This document shows positions 26,058 through 34,632 of a DNA stretch of 64,000 nt, in pieces. How positions within the stretch are numbered: position 1 is the stretch's first letter; the number at the start of each line of letters is the position of its first letter. The notes under the pieces are model-generated. The model did no database searches and was not told where the DNA came from. It saw only the letters and a program-made list of their open reading frames with translations. The stretch is from JAICQM01 sp963781555 (GTDB lineage Bacteria > Chloroflexota > Limnocylindria > QHBO01), in contig CAWAGB010000001.1 of assembly GCA_963781555.1 (NCBI GenBank), positions 119,768 through 183,767 of the forward strand. The letters run 5' to 3'. Made by a program: the position numbers and the translations under genes.

Positions 26058-26969
26058 ATGTCCGGTGGTCAGTCGACGGTCACCGAGCGCGTGTTTCGCT
26101 CCATGGGCACGCGGGTGGTCGTCATGGCGCCCGCGGAGCGTCGGGACATCGCGGAGCTGGTTCGCGGCGTGTTCGAGGCGTGGGATGCGCGGTTCACGCG
26201 GTTCTCCGAGGCGAGCGAGCTGGCGCAGCTGAACGCGGCGGCGGGACGCCTGCATCCGGCCGGTCCCGAGCTGCGCGAGGTGCTGCATGCCGCGGTGGAC
26301 GCCGCACACGCCACGGGCGGCACGTTCGATCCCCTGCTCGGAGCGCGGCTGGTGGCGCTTGGCTACGACCGGACCTTCGAGGACCTTCCGGCCGATGGCA
26401 CGGCCATCGAGCTCGCGGCCTGGCACCCGGGCGCATGGCGGGAGATCGAGATCGACGACCTGCGCGGCTTCGTTCGGATTCCTGCCGCGACGGCCGTGGA
26501 TCTCGGCGGCATCGCCAAGGGGATGGCGGTCGACGCCGCGATCGCCGCGCTCGGGAACGCCGGCGTGCCCTATGCGGCCGTCAACGCGGGCGGTGACCTG
26601 GCGGTGCTGGGCACACCGCCCGGGGCCAACGGCTGGCCGGTCATCCTCGACGAGGCGGACGAGCGGGCGGTGACCGTGCACCGTGGCGGCCTCGCCACCT
26701 CGACCGTCCTGGCGCGGCGCTGGACGAGCGGCGGGGCGGCCCGCCATCACCTCATTGACGCCCGCACCGGCCTCCCGAGCACCAGCGAGGTCATCACCGC
26801 GAGCGTCGCCGCGCCGACGTGCCGCGAGGCGGAGGTGGCTGCCAAGGTGGCCCTGCTGCGAGGGGCTGTGGAAGGCGCCGCGTTCCTGACCGGCAACGAC
26901 CTGTCCGGCCTGCTGGTCACCGCCGACGGGGAGACCTGGCGTACCGGCGGGTGGAGCGTCGGGCCGTGA
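26058..26969 (+). CDS. apbE: FAD:protein FMN transferase (ApbE)
   Basis: Transfers FMN from FAD onto a Thr/Ser of a target flavoprotein. The 303 residues show MGTRVVV near the start, TGGTFDPLLG, AVDLGGIAKGMAVD, the NAGGDLAVLG nucleotide site and HHLIDARTGLP, the conserved Mg-binding end. It lacks an obvious lipoprotein signal, so it may act in the cytosol. It lies 5 bp after the small membrane protein and overlaps the next gene (GTGA), forming an electron-transfer operon. Confidence 0.92.
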   Translation: MSGGQSTVTERVFRSMGTRVVVMAPAERRDIAELVRGVFEAWDARFTRFSEASELAQLNAAAGRLHPAGPELREVLHAAVDAAHATGGTFDPLLGARLVALGYDRTFEDLPADGTAIELAAWHPGAWREIEIDDLRGFVRIPAATAVDLGGIAKGMAVDAAIAALGNAGVPYAAVNAGGDLAVLGTPPGANGWPVILDEADERAVTVHRGGLATSTVLARRWTSGGAARHHLIDARTGLPSTSEVITASVAAPTCREAEVAAKVALLRGAVEGAAFLTGNDLSGLLVTADGETWRTGGWSVGP

Positions 26970-27664
26970 TCGATCACACCCTCAGCTGGGAGATCGCGCG
27001 GGTCGGCGGCATGCTGGCCCTCGTCCTGGCGACCGCGTCGGTGCTCATCGGTTTGGCCCTCTCGCTCAAGGTCCGCTCGACGCATTTCCCGCGCTTCATC
27101 ACCAATGAGCTGCACCGCTACGTCTCGCTGCTGACGCTCGCCTTCCTTCTCGTCCACGGGCTCGCGGTATGGGCGGACCCGTTCACCGGGTTCACGCCGG
27201 GGGAGGTGCTCGTCCCGCTGGCCGCGCACTATCGGCCACTGTGGATCGCGATTGGCATCGTTTCCGGGTACCTCATGCTCGCGGTGTACCTGTCGGAGAA
27301 GGTGCGCCCGCGAATCGGCTATGCGTGGTGGCGCCGCTTCCACGGCATCTCGTTCCTCATCTTCCTGCTGGGCCTGCTGCACGGCCTCGGCAGCGGCAGC
27401 GACACCGCCGCCGGGTGGGCCGTCGCGACCTACCTGGTGTGTGGCGGCAGCGTTGCGCTGCTCCTCCTGCTGCGTCTCATGGCCATGCGCCCCGGGGACG
27501 GACGTGACGTGGCGGTCATCGGTGTCGCCTTCGCGGTCCTTGCCCTGGTGGTCTTCACCCTGGTCGGACCGATGCGCGCCGGGTGGAACGAGGTGGCCAA
27601 CAATGGCAACGGCTCCGGTGCGTCGCAGGCATGGCTGGCAGCCCAGGACGCGTCGTCGAACTGA
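26966..27664 (+). CDS. Ferric-reductase-like transmembrane b-type cytochrome
   Basis: A 232-residue membrane protein with about six helices. The His residues in HRYVSLLTLAFLLVHG and RRFHGISFLIFLLGLLHG are spaced to bind two stacked haems, as in FRE/NOX/MsrQ proteins. No C-terminal FAD/NAD domain is present, so electrons must come from a partner, possibly flavinylated by the adjacent ApbE. GTG start, 4-nt overlap with apbE. Confidence 0.85.
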   Translation: MIDHTLSWEIARVGGMLALVLATASVLIGLALSLKVRSTHFPRFITNELHRYVSLLTLAFLLVHGLAVWADPFTGFTPGEVLVPLAAHYRPLWIAIGIVSGYLMLAVYLSEKVRPRIGYAWWRRFHGISFLIFLLGLLHGLGSGSDTAAGWAVATYLVCGGSVALLLLLRLMAMRPGDGRDVAVIGVAFAVLALVVFTLVGPMRAGWNEVANNGNGSGASQAWLAAQDASSN

Positions 27665-27668
27665 GGTC

Positions 27669-28556
27669 CTAGCGGTCGTCCGCTCCGATGGCCCGGTCGA
27701 CGGCGCGTGCGTACTGCTCCTCGGTCAGCGCCCCGGCATCGCGCAGGGCCTGGAGGCGGCTGATCTCGTCCGCCACCGAGCCCGCTTGGCCCGGCGTCGT
27801 CACCCGCGAGTGGCCGATGTCCGGATCCGCCGCCATGGCGCGCTCGATCTCCCGCAGCACGCGCTCCTCGATCGAATCGCGTGCGCGGGTCGCGGCTGGA
27901 ATGATCGGACCGGCGGCGCGACGGACCCAGTCCGGCATGCTGCCGAACGCGTCGGCCACCGCCACCTGCGGGTCGAGATCCGGATTCGGGACCGCGACGC
28001 GTCCGGCCCCCGGGGCGCGCGGCGGCGGCAGGCCCGCGATGCGCACCTCGTGGAGCGGCTCCGGGCGGTCGATATCCTTGAGGCGGCGCTCGCCAAGTGC
28101 CGCCACGGCGACGCCTTCGGGCAGGTCGCCGCCGACGAGCGCCCGCGTCGCCTCCGACATCAGGATCTGCCCGCCACTGCCGACCGCAGCGATGCGTGCC
28201 GCGCGCACCACGTCGATGCCGGTGTAGCCCTCGTCCCCGACCGCCGGCTCGCCGGTGTGCAGGCCGATCCGGACACGCAGCTCGATGCCCGAGGGCCATG
28301 CCTCGGCGGCGTGGGCGCGCTGCACCTGCACGGCAGCCGCGACGGCGCGACGGGCTCGCGGGAAGGAGTAGAAGAACGCGTCACCCTGGGTGTCGATCTC
28401 CTGCCCGTCGTGGGCCACGAAGGTGTCGCGCACGATCTCGCGGTGGCGGCGCAGCAGCTCGGCGTAGGCGTCATCGCCCAGCTGCTTGAGGAGCGCCGTG
28501 CTCCCCTCGATGTCGCTGAACAGGAAGGTGACGGTCCCCGACGGCAGGTTCGGCAT
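27669..28556 (-). CDS. Class III cyclase-domain protein with SHOCT tail
   Basis: A 295-residue protein. Residues 1-175 are a cyclase domain close to that of the 17.6-20.2 kb protein: TFLFSDIEGSTALLK and QGDAFFYSF keep the metal acids, while the Asn of the transition-state pair is Val (DVVRAAR). A linker of about 80 residues leads to a C-terminal SHOCT motif (RLQALRDAGALTEEQYARAV). TATCCT ends 8 nt before the ATG at 28556. Catalysis is uncertain. Confidence 0.82.
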   Translation of the reverse strand: MPNLPSGTVTFLFSDIEGSTALLKQLGDDAYAELLRRHREIVRDTFVAHDGQEIDTQGDAFFYSFPRARRAVAAAVQVQRAHAAEAWPSGIELRVRIGLHTGEPAVGDEGYTGIDVVRAARIAAVGSGGQILMSEATRALVGGDLPEGVAVAALGERRLKDIDRPEPLHEVRIAGLPPPRAPGAGRVAVPNPDLDPQVAVADAFGSMPDWVRRAAGPIIPAATRARDSIEERVLREIERAMAADPDIGHSRVTTPGQAGSVADEISRLQALRDAGALTEEQYARAVDRAIGADDR

Positions 28557-28564
28557 CGCCGCCG

Positions 28565-28570
28565 AGGATA
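28565..28570 (-). promoter_or_regulatory. Putative -10 box TATCCT
   Basis: TATCCT on the minus strand ends 8 nt before the cyclase-SHOCT start. It lies in the gap after the upstream co-directional gene. Confidence 0.45.
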
Positions 28571-28582
28571 CCGCCCCGGCGA

Positions 28583-28969
28583 CTAGCCTCGCCGGTTGTG
28601 GAACTCGACCCGCCAGCGCCACTCGTTGTGGTCGTCCGCGTTCCACCATGAGACCAGCTCGCCGACCTCGCCGCCGGGGAGGATGACCAGCGCCCCGAGG
28701 TCCGCATCGGTCGGCCAGCGGTCATCGCGAGTCACGGCGTCGCCCTCCAGCGCAAGGCGCACCATCGGCACCTGCTCGCCCGCGCGCTCCAGCGGCTCCC
28801 CGCGAGCGATGACCCGGTCGTCGCCCTGTCGCACGGTGACCGCCAGCGCCTCGGGCGCGGCATGGACCCACAGCACGTCGGTGGGCCGGATGCGAGCCCG
28901 CGCGAACTCCATGCCGGTCGCACCCGCGCGCGGGTACCAGAGCTCCCAGGTGTGGTCCGTGTCGGCCAT
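28583..28969 (-). CDS. Hypothetical protein
   Basis: A 128-residue soluble protein, acidic, with several Trp residues (HTWELWYPRAG; LVSWWNADDHNEWRWRVEF). No family is recognised. The ATG is part of a GACCGATG octamer. It lies 3 bp after the DUF6220 gene and probably in its operon. Confidence 0.7.
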   Translation of the reverse strand: MADTDHTWELWYPRAGATGMEFARARIRPTDVLWVHAAPEALAVTVRQGDDRVIARGEPLERAGEQVPMVRLALEGDAVTRDDRWPTDADLGALVILPGGEVGELVSWWNADDHNEWRWRVEFHNRRG

Positions 28970-28972
28970 CGG

Positions 28973-29374
28973 TCAGACCGCCGCCGCCGCGGAGGCCGGT
29001 CCGGCCTCACGGAGCATATCGAGCGACTGGCGCGCGACGACCACCGCGAGTCCGAAGGCGAGCGTCGCAGCGACCGGGTGGAAGGCGGCGATCACGGGGC
29101 TGGTCTCGCGCAGCGTGGCGAGGATCGGGACGATGAGGACCACCCCGGTGAGCGCCGCCGCCATGAGGATGCGCGGTCGCCCGGCACGCGCGACGGCCGC
29201 CGCGCCGAGCACCAGGATCGGCGCTAGATGCAGGATCCAGCCCAGGGTGACGTGCAGCTCCAGGTTCTCGCGGCCGTCGAACAGCGCCAGACCGATGAAG
29301 AAGACCTGCACCACCACCCCCACCAGGAAGAGCCACGCCAGCGCCACGTACCCGTAGCGCGCCACACCAGTCAA
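28973..29374 (-). CDS. DUF6220-like membrane protein
   Basis: A 133-residue protein with four hydrophobic helices. GLALFDGRENLELHVTLGW and HLAPILVLGAA match the DUF6220 pattern. The start is TTG, with GGAGG spaced about 7 nt upstream. A GTG three codons in is an alternative. Function unknown. Confidence 0.75.
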   Translation of the reverse strand: MTGVARYGYVALAWLFLVGVVVQVFFIGLALFDGRENLELHVTLGWILHLAPILVLGAAAVARAGRPRILMAAALTGVVLIVPILATLRETSPVIAAFHPVAATLAFGLAVVVARQSLDMLREAGPASAAAAV

Positions 29375-29398
29375 AGGAGCCTCCGATTCTCGTGTGCT

Positions 29399-30397
29399 TC
29401 AGCCGGTTGGGAATTCGGGATCGGTGCCGGTGATCTCGATGGTGTCGACCACCAGCCGTTCGCGACAGAAGAGGACCGCCGTGCGCGAGTCGATGGGCTC
29501 GGGCGGGTCCCCGGGGGCGATGACGCAGCCGGTCGCCGCGGGGTCGTCGAAATGGGCGGTGGCACGCACGATCGAGCCGTTGGGCGGCACGGCCGGGCCA
29601 TCCGGCTTGAGGAGGCCGGAGAGGGGACCGATGCGGGCCGCGGGATCGACCGAGATCGGCACGCCGCTCATCGGTGAGGCCAGCCACGCGGGCTCGAACG
29701 TCCCGGTGGCAGCGCCCCCGCAGCCGGGACAGCCCATCACGCCGTCGAGGGTCAGGGACTCGTCGCCGAAGCACGCCAGCCGCTCCCACGGGAGCATCGC
29801 GGACACCGTCGCCAGTGACGCGGGACGTGCCGGGCACCGCTCCGGGACGAGCTCCAGGTACGCGATCTCCGCGTCACCTGCCGCGGCCCAGCCGGTCACC
29901 CCATCGCCGGGGAGCTCCTCCGGGAGGGCGGGAAGCTCGGTCAGGTCCCCCAGGCGCTGCACGGGGTACCACGCGAATCCGCCGCCGGAGATCGGCCCGT
30001 CGGGAGCCGTAACCCCCGGACCGATGAGCACCAGCTGCCCGGCCGACAGCTGGTCCAGCAGCGGCGCGTCGGTGGCCGGCGATTCGCGAATCCGCAGCAC
30101 CTCGACTGCCACGCGGGCCGCGGAGCCGGGAGGCAGCATGTCGGTGGGCCGCGCCACCACAGGCGGCGGACCCGCAGCGACGGCGCTGGCGGAGGGCACC
30201 GTGGTAGCGCTGCCGGCCACCGATGCGTCGACGCTGCCCGAGGCGCGGATGCTCGGCGAGGTGGCCACCGAGCCGTCGTCATCGCCGGAGAGCATGACGC
30301 CCGCCGCAAAGCCGACCGCCAGGGCGAGGAGCACGACGAGCGCGATGGGGAGCAGCGGCGACCGACGCTCCGGATAGCGCGACGACCGATATCTCAC
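29399..30397 (-). CDS. Membrane-anchored protein with SH3-like domain
   Basis: A 332-residue protein. One N-terminal transmembrane helix (LLPIALVVLLALAVGFAAGV) and a low-complexity Ser/Ala/Val linker precede an SH3b-like domain (VEVLRIRESPATDAPLLDQL, GFAWYPVQ). A Cys-containing C-terminal domain follows (CPARP, CFGDESLTL, GCPGCGG, LFCRERLVV), probably outside the cell. Function unknown. The GTG start follows a CATAAT box. Confidence 0.72.
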   Translation of the reverse strand: MRYRSSRYPERRSPLLPIALVVLLALAVGFAAGVMLSGDDDGSVATSPSIRASGSVDASVAGSATTVPSASAVAAGPPPVVARPTDMLPPGSAARVAVEVLRIRESPATDAPLLDQLSAGQLVLIGPGVTAPDGPISGGGFAWYPVQRLGDLTELPALPEELPGDGVTGWAAAGDAEIAYLELVPERCPARPASLATVSAMLPWERLACFGDESLTLDGVMGCPGCGGAATGTFEPAWLASPMSGVPISVDPAARIGPLSGLLKPDGPAVPPNGSIVRATAHFDDPAATGCVIAPGDPPEPIDSRTAVLFCRERLVVDTIEITGTDPEFPTG

Positions 30398-30406
30398 AGT
30401 GGCGCG

Positions 30407-30412
30407 ATTATG
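30407..30412 (-). promoter_or_regulatory. Putative -10 box CATAAT
   Basis: CATAAT on the minus strand ends 9 nt before the GTG at 30397. Confidence 0.45.
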
Positions 30413-30451
30413 GGTCGCACCGAAGCGCTCGCGACGCCGATTTGCGCGCGC

Positions 30452-31336
30452 TCAGTGGAGGCGTGTCGGTCCCCCGCTCCCACCATCGGAACCGTCGTCA
30501 TCGTCATCGCCATCGCGCAGGAATCGCTCGATCTCGGCGATGAGCTCGTCACCCGCCGGCAGCCGCGACTGGTCGGCCAGCAGCTCGAGGCGCTCGACGT
30601 GGGCGCGGGTGTCGTCATCGGTCGCGGCCGCCGCATCCAGCAGGCTGCGACGCTCGAGCGCCTGCGAGGCGAGCGGCCCGACCGGCAGCTCCGTGCCAAG
30701 GAACTGCCCGAGCGCGGTGAGCAGCGCAAGCGCGGCGGTCGGGTACGTGCCGTTGACGTAGTGCGGCACCTGGGCGAAGAGGCCGACAGCCGGGATCCCC
30801 GCCCCCGCCATGGCAACCTCCAGCACGGAGAGCGCCGCCGCCGGGACGCGCAGCAGGCCGTCCGGTCCCTGGCGGATCCCCTCCGGCAGCAGGCCGGCGG
30901 CGGAGGCGGTGGCCAGGATCGGCACCGGCCGGGTGTGGGGCACCGCGGCAGGGATCGCGCCCAGGCTGGCCCAGGTCACCACGCCCAGCTCGCGCGCCAG
31001 CGCCACCACATCGGTCGAGAGCTCGCGCCAGCGATAGTCGGGCTCCGGCCCGCGCAGGACGAGCAGGTCACGCTCGCCAAGGCGGACGGCGCTGATGCTC
31101 AGCTCGGCCCAGTCGAGGCGCATCGGTCTGCCATCGGTGATGTCGAGGGTGGGCCGCCGGGCGCGGTAGTCGTAGATCGCGTCCGGGTCGAAGGTCGCGA
31201 TGACCCGGCCGCGATCCGCCAGCTGGCGCGCGGCGAGCGTACCGGCGCTGCCCGCGTCGACCCAGCCCTCGAGCGCGGCCACCAGGACGGGCGATTCGAG
31301 CGCGGGCCGGTCATCGGAGAGGCGGTACAGCGTCAT
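30452..31336 (-). CDS. PAC2-family protein (proteasome assembly chaperone-like)
   Basis: A 294-residue member of the PAC2 family. LVAALEGWVDAGSAG at residues 17-31 and LGAIPAAVPHTRPVPI are conserved. The acidic end holds a run of Asp residues. Bacterial PAC2 proteins occur near Pup-proteasome genes in actinobacteria, but none is present here, so the role is unknown. TATCCT lies 8 nt upstream of the ATG. Confidence 0.88.
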   Translation of the reverse strand: MTLYRLSDDRPALESPVLVAALEGWVDAGSAGTLAARQLADRGRVIATFDPDAIYDYRARRPTLDITDGRPMRLDWAELSISAVRLGERDLLVLRGPEPDYRWRELSTDVVALARELGVVTWASLGAIPAAVPHTRPVPILATASAAGLLPEGIRQGPDGLLRVPAAALSVLEVAMAGAGIPAVGLFAQVPHYVNGTYPTAALALLTALGQFLGTELPVGPLASQALERRSLLDAAAATDDDTRAHVERLELLADQSRLPAGDELIAEIERFLRDGDDDDDGSDGGSGGPTRLH

Positions 31337-31344
31337 CGGCATAC

Positions 31345-31350
31345 AGGATA
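31345..31350 (-). promoter_or_regulatory. Putative -10 box TATCCT of the PAC2 gene
   Basis: TATCCT on the minus strand ends 8 nt before the ATG at 31336. The divergent TACCAT box (31367-31372) lies only 16 bp away. Confidence 0.5.
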
Positions 31351-31366
31351 CGGCGGTCGAGACCGA

Positions 31367-31372
31367 TACCAT
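31367..31372 (+). promoter_or_regulatory. Putative -10 box TACCAT
   Basis: TACCAT ends 7 nt before the ATG at 31380 and overlaps the alternative ATG at 31371, favouring the later start. Confidence 0.5.
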
Positions 31373-31379
31373 GAGCGGC

Positions 31380-32021
31380 ATGCCGAAGCAGAAGCCCCCG
31401 ACCCAGGACGACCCGGACCGGCTGGTCCGCCAGGTGGCGGGCACCTACCGCAGCGAGGACGAGCGCTTCGAGGTGCGCCAGACGGACCAGGGCTGGTACC
31501 TGGTGGACGCCGAGCAGACCGACGACTTCGGCCAGGAGCTGGTCCGCGGGCCGTTCCCGACCCTCGCCGCGGTGCGCACCGCCATCCCACCGGCGCGCAG
31601 CAGCAAGGTCGTCCCGCTCCCCCGCCGCGCGCCGCCACCCGCGGAGCGTGGCGCGTCGAAGAAGCCAAAGGTGAAGCCGCGCCCCGTCGCGCCACCCAGC
31701 TGGATCGACCGCCTGCCGGCGGCGGAGGCCACGGCCGTGCGACGCCTCGTGCGCGCCCTCGAGGCGGAGGGCATCGAGAAGGCGGAGGCGCTCGTGCAAC
31801 GTGACCGCGACGGGCTGCTGCCAGCCGTCGTCACGCAGCTCATCCAGCGCCGCATCGGCGCGATCCTCGACGGCGCCAGCCCATCCGAACGGGAGCTGGT
31901 GGCGCGGGTGGTGGCGCTCCTCACCGCGGACGGCGTGGCCCCGCGGGACGCGTTGCCGGGCTGGATGCTGGTCGAGATCGGGCCCGAGCCGGTGCCACCG
32001 AACCGGCGCATCGGTCTGTAG
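31380..32021 (+). CDS. Conserved hypothetical protein
   Basis: A 213-residue protein. The N-terminal module VAGTYRSEDERFEVRQ...GWYLVDAEQ looks like a small beta-rich domain. A Pro/Lys-rich linker leads to a helical C-terminal domain (IDRLPAAEATAVRRLVRALE). No function is recognised. Confidence 0.7.
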   Translation: MPKQKPPTQDDPDRLVRQVAGTYRSEDERFEVRQTDQGWYLVDAEQTDDFGQELVRGPFPTLAAVRTAIPPARSSKVVPLPRRAPPPAERGASKKPKVKPRPVAPPSWIDRLPAAEATAVRRLVRALEAEGIEKAEALVQRDRDGLLPAVVTQLIQRRIGAILDGASPSERELVARVVALLTADGVAPRDALPGWMLVEIGPEPVPPNRRIGL

Positions 32022-32035
32022 GACGTCCCGACCGC

Positions 32036-32820
32036 TCAGAGGTCGCCGCGGACCGCCCACAGGTCGGGGAAGAGGGGCTGGAAGAGGGTGGAGCGCAGGT
32101 ACTTCGCGCCCGGCGAACCGCCCGTGCCGGCCTTGTCGCCGATCGTGCGCTCGACCATCTTCACGTGGCGGTAGCGCCACTCCTGGAGTCCCTCGTCGAG
32201 GTCGACGAGGCGCTCGGCAGACGGTCGCCGCCTCGCCGTCCGTCGCGTACACGGCGGAGGACGTCCTGCACGGCCTCGGGTGCCTCGACCGGCTGCGTCA
32301 CGTCGCGATCCGCCGGAGCGTCGTGGCCGCGCGCCGCGAAGGTAGGCCAGGAACGAGTCGAAGACCGATGGGCGAGCCATGGCGGCGCCGATCCGCTGCC
32401 GCGCCCGCCGCCCTCGGGATAGTGCACCAGGACGCGCGCGTCGCGCCGGCCGAGCACCGCCTCGAGCTCGCGGAACTGGGCCGACTGGAAGCCGCTCGAC
32501 GCGTCGAGCCGGTCGCGGAAGCTGGTGAACTGGCGCGGCGTCATCGTCTCGAGCACGTCGATCTGGGCGACGACGACCTTGAGGATCGTCAGCATGCGGC
32601 GCAGCGTGTGCAGCGCCGTGCGCCGTCTCGCCGGCCTCGAGCGCGCGCCTGCAGCGTGGCCGGCCTCGTGCAGGAGCTGCTTGAACCACAGCTCGTAGAC
32701 CTGGTGGATGACGATGAACAGCAGCTCGTCGTGCTCGTCCGAGCGGGGGCGCTGCGCGCCGAGGACCTCGTCGAGGGCCAGGTACGACGAGTAGGTCAGC
32801 GCCGGGTTGGCATCGGTCAC
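32036..32820 (-). CDS. Tryptophan 2,3-dioxygenase (several frameshifts)
   Basis: Haem enzyme opening the tryptophan indole ring to N-formylkynurenine. Family sequence is readable across the gene in changing frames: TYSSYLALDEVLGAQ, the haem/substrate segment HDELLFIVIHQVYELWFKQL, VLETMTPRQFTSFRDRLDA, SGFQSAQFRELEAVLG, and the end EWRYRHVKMVERTIGDKAGT with LFPDLWAVRGDL. About five one-base shifts break it between 32200 and 32660. The summed length (about 260 residues) is normal, so I read it as one gene with sequence errors rather than a decayed one. GTG start with TATTCT 6 nt upstream. Confidence 0.85.
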
Positions 32821-32826
32821 CTCGCG

Positions 32827-32832
32827 AGAATA
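32827..32832 (-). promoter_or_regulatory. Putative -10 box TATTCT of tryptophan dioxygenase
   Basis: TATTCT on the minus strand ends 6 nt before the GTG at 32820. Confidence 0.45.
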
Positions 32833-32863
32833 CCGCCCCCGGATGCGCGAAGATGCACCCGAC

Positions 32864-34129
32864 ATGACCGATACCCCACGCAGCGTGCAACGCACGTATC
32901 TGCTGCTGACCCTCCTGACCACACTCGCCGCGTCGTTCATCTGGGGGATCAACACCCTCTTCCTGCTCGACGCGGGGCTCACCAATACCGAGGCGTTCGC
33001 GGCCAACGCGTTCTTCACCGTCGGGATGGTGGTCTTCGAAGTACCAACCGGCGTGGTGGCCGATACCCGCGGTCGGCGCTTCAGCTTCCTGCTCGGCGCG
33101 TTCACCCTGCTCGCCTCGACGCTGCTGTACCTGCTGATGTGGCAGCTCTCCGCGCCGCTGTGGGGCTGGGCGATCGCCTCGATCACCCTGGGGCTGGGCT
33201 TCACCTTCTTCTCCGGCGCCACCGAGGCGTGGCTCGTCGACGCGCTGCACGCCACCGGCTTCACGGGCAACCTCGAATCGGTCTTCGGGCGGGCGCAGGT
33301 GGTGGGTGGGGTGGCGATGCTGGCGGGCTCGGTGGGCGGCGGCGTGGTGGCACAGCTCACCAACCTGGGCGTGCCGTACCTGCTGCGCGCCGGCATGCTG
33401 GGGGTCACCCTGGCCGTCGCGTGGTGGTTCATGCACGACATCGGCTTCACCCCGCAACGCGGCGCAACCCCGATGAAGGCGGTGCGCACCGTGATGGACG
33501 GCGCAATTGAGGGCGGCCTGCGCAAGCGACCCGTGCGCTGGCTCATGCTCGCCGCGCCGTTCACCGGCGGGGTCGGGATCTACGCCTTCTACGCCTTCCA
33601 GCCCTACCTGCTGGAGCTGTACGGCGACCCGAACGCGTACAGCGTTGCCGGCCTCGCGGCGGCGATCGTGGCCGGCGCCCAGATCGTGGGCGGGCTCATC
33701 GTGCCGTGGGCGCGACGCCTGTTCACGACCCGGACCCAGGCGCTGCTGCTCGGAGGCGTGGTGAACGTGGCGCTGCTGGCGCTCGTCGGCATCACCACCA
33801 ACTTCGTGCTTGCGCTCGTCCTGCTGAGCGCGTGGTGCATGGTCTTCGCCCTCGTCTCCCCGATGCGCCAGGCCTTCATGAACGGCATCATCCCCGCCGA
33901 GCAGCGCGCCACGGTCCTCTCGTTCGACAACCTGATGGGCTCGGCGGGTGGCGTGGTCGCGCAGCCGGCGCTCGGCCGCGCCGCCGACGTGTACAGCTAC
34001 GGGACCTCGTATGTCATCGCGGCGGTCATCTCGGCGTTCTCGCTGCCGTTCGTCCTGCTCGCGCGTCGCGAGCACGCCCCCTCCGACCCGATCGTCGCCG
34101 GCGCCCCTGAACCTGCACCGGCACCCTGA
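32864..34129 (+). CDS. MFS transporter
   Basis: A 421-residue twelve-helix major facilitator. The loop 2-3 signature is in EVPTGVVADTRGRR, with a second-half counterpart around PWARRLFTTRTQ. It resembles small drug or unknown-substrate exporters. An upstream in-frame ATG at 32843 is possible. The gene is divergent from tryptophan dioxygenase. Confidence 0.85.
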   Translation: MTDTPRSVQRTYLLLTLLTTLAASFIWGINTLFLLDAGLTNTEAFAANAFFTVGMVVFEVPTGVVADTRGRRFSFLLGAFTLLASTLLYLLMWQLSAPLWGWAIASITLGLGFTFFSGATEAWLVDALHATGFTGNLESVFGRAQVVGGVAMLAGSVGGGVVAQLTNLGVPYLLRAGMLGVTLAVAWWFMHDIGFTPQRGATPMKAVRTVMDGAIEGGLRKRPVRWLMLAAPFTGGVGIYAFYAFQPYLLELYGDPNAYSVAGLAAAIVAGAQIVGGLIVPWARRLFTTRTQALLLGGVVNVALLALVGITTNFVLALVLLSAWCMVFALVSPMRQAFMNGIIPAEQRATVLSFDNLMGSAGGVVAQPALGRAADVYSYGTSYVIAAVISAFSLPFVLLARREHAPSDPIVAGAPEPAPAP

Positions 34130-34168
34130 CGTAGGCACCAATGCACACCGAGAGATGGAGGTAGCCCC

Positions 34169-34585
34169 GTGAGCACCCCTGCCACCGGAACCGGCACAAA
34201 GGACGATCCCTGGGCCCTGACCACGGCGCCGGGGACGAGCGACTACACGATGTACCGCGACGATTCCGCGGACCCGCCGCAGCTCGTCTGCCAGGTCGGC
34301 TCCACGAAGCTCACCTACCAGGCCCGAGCGATCGACGATCTGCATGCGTGGCTGAAGGAGCAGGGCGACTGGGTGCCGCTTGGCGCCGCCGATGAGCAGA
34401 AGGACGCTGCCGCCGGCACCGTCGAGGCGTGGGGCCGCGACCCCTCCAACCCGGTCGGTGGCTGGTATGGGCAGCGCAAGGGCTACCGCGGCCGCTTCGG
34501 GATGTACCTGCCGCCCCTCCTCGAGGCGCTGGGGCTGGCCGAGGTGGAGCACAACCCTCGCAACAACCGCATGCGCGCCCGCTGA
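34169..34585 (+). CDS. DUF6855-like protein
   Basis: A 138-residue soluble protein, with DDPWALTTAPGTSDY, CQVGSTKLTYQARAIDDLHA and GWYGQRKGYRGRFGMYLPPLL as conserved-looking blocks. Function unknown. GTG start with GGAGG about 10 nt upstream. Confidence 0.75.
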   Translation: MSTPATGTGTKDDPWALTTAPGTSDYTMYRDDSADPPQLVCQVGSTKLTYQARAIDDLHAWLKEQGDWVPLGAADEQKDAAAGTVEAWGRDPSNPVGGWYGQRKGYRGRFGMYLPPLLEALGLAEVEHNPRNNRMRAR

Positions 34586-34632
34586 ACCCGCTGAGCCGGC
34601 GCTAAGCCTCGGGTGACCGGCCTCCCGCCAGC

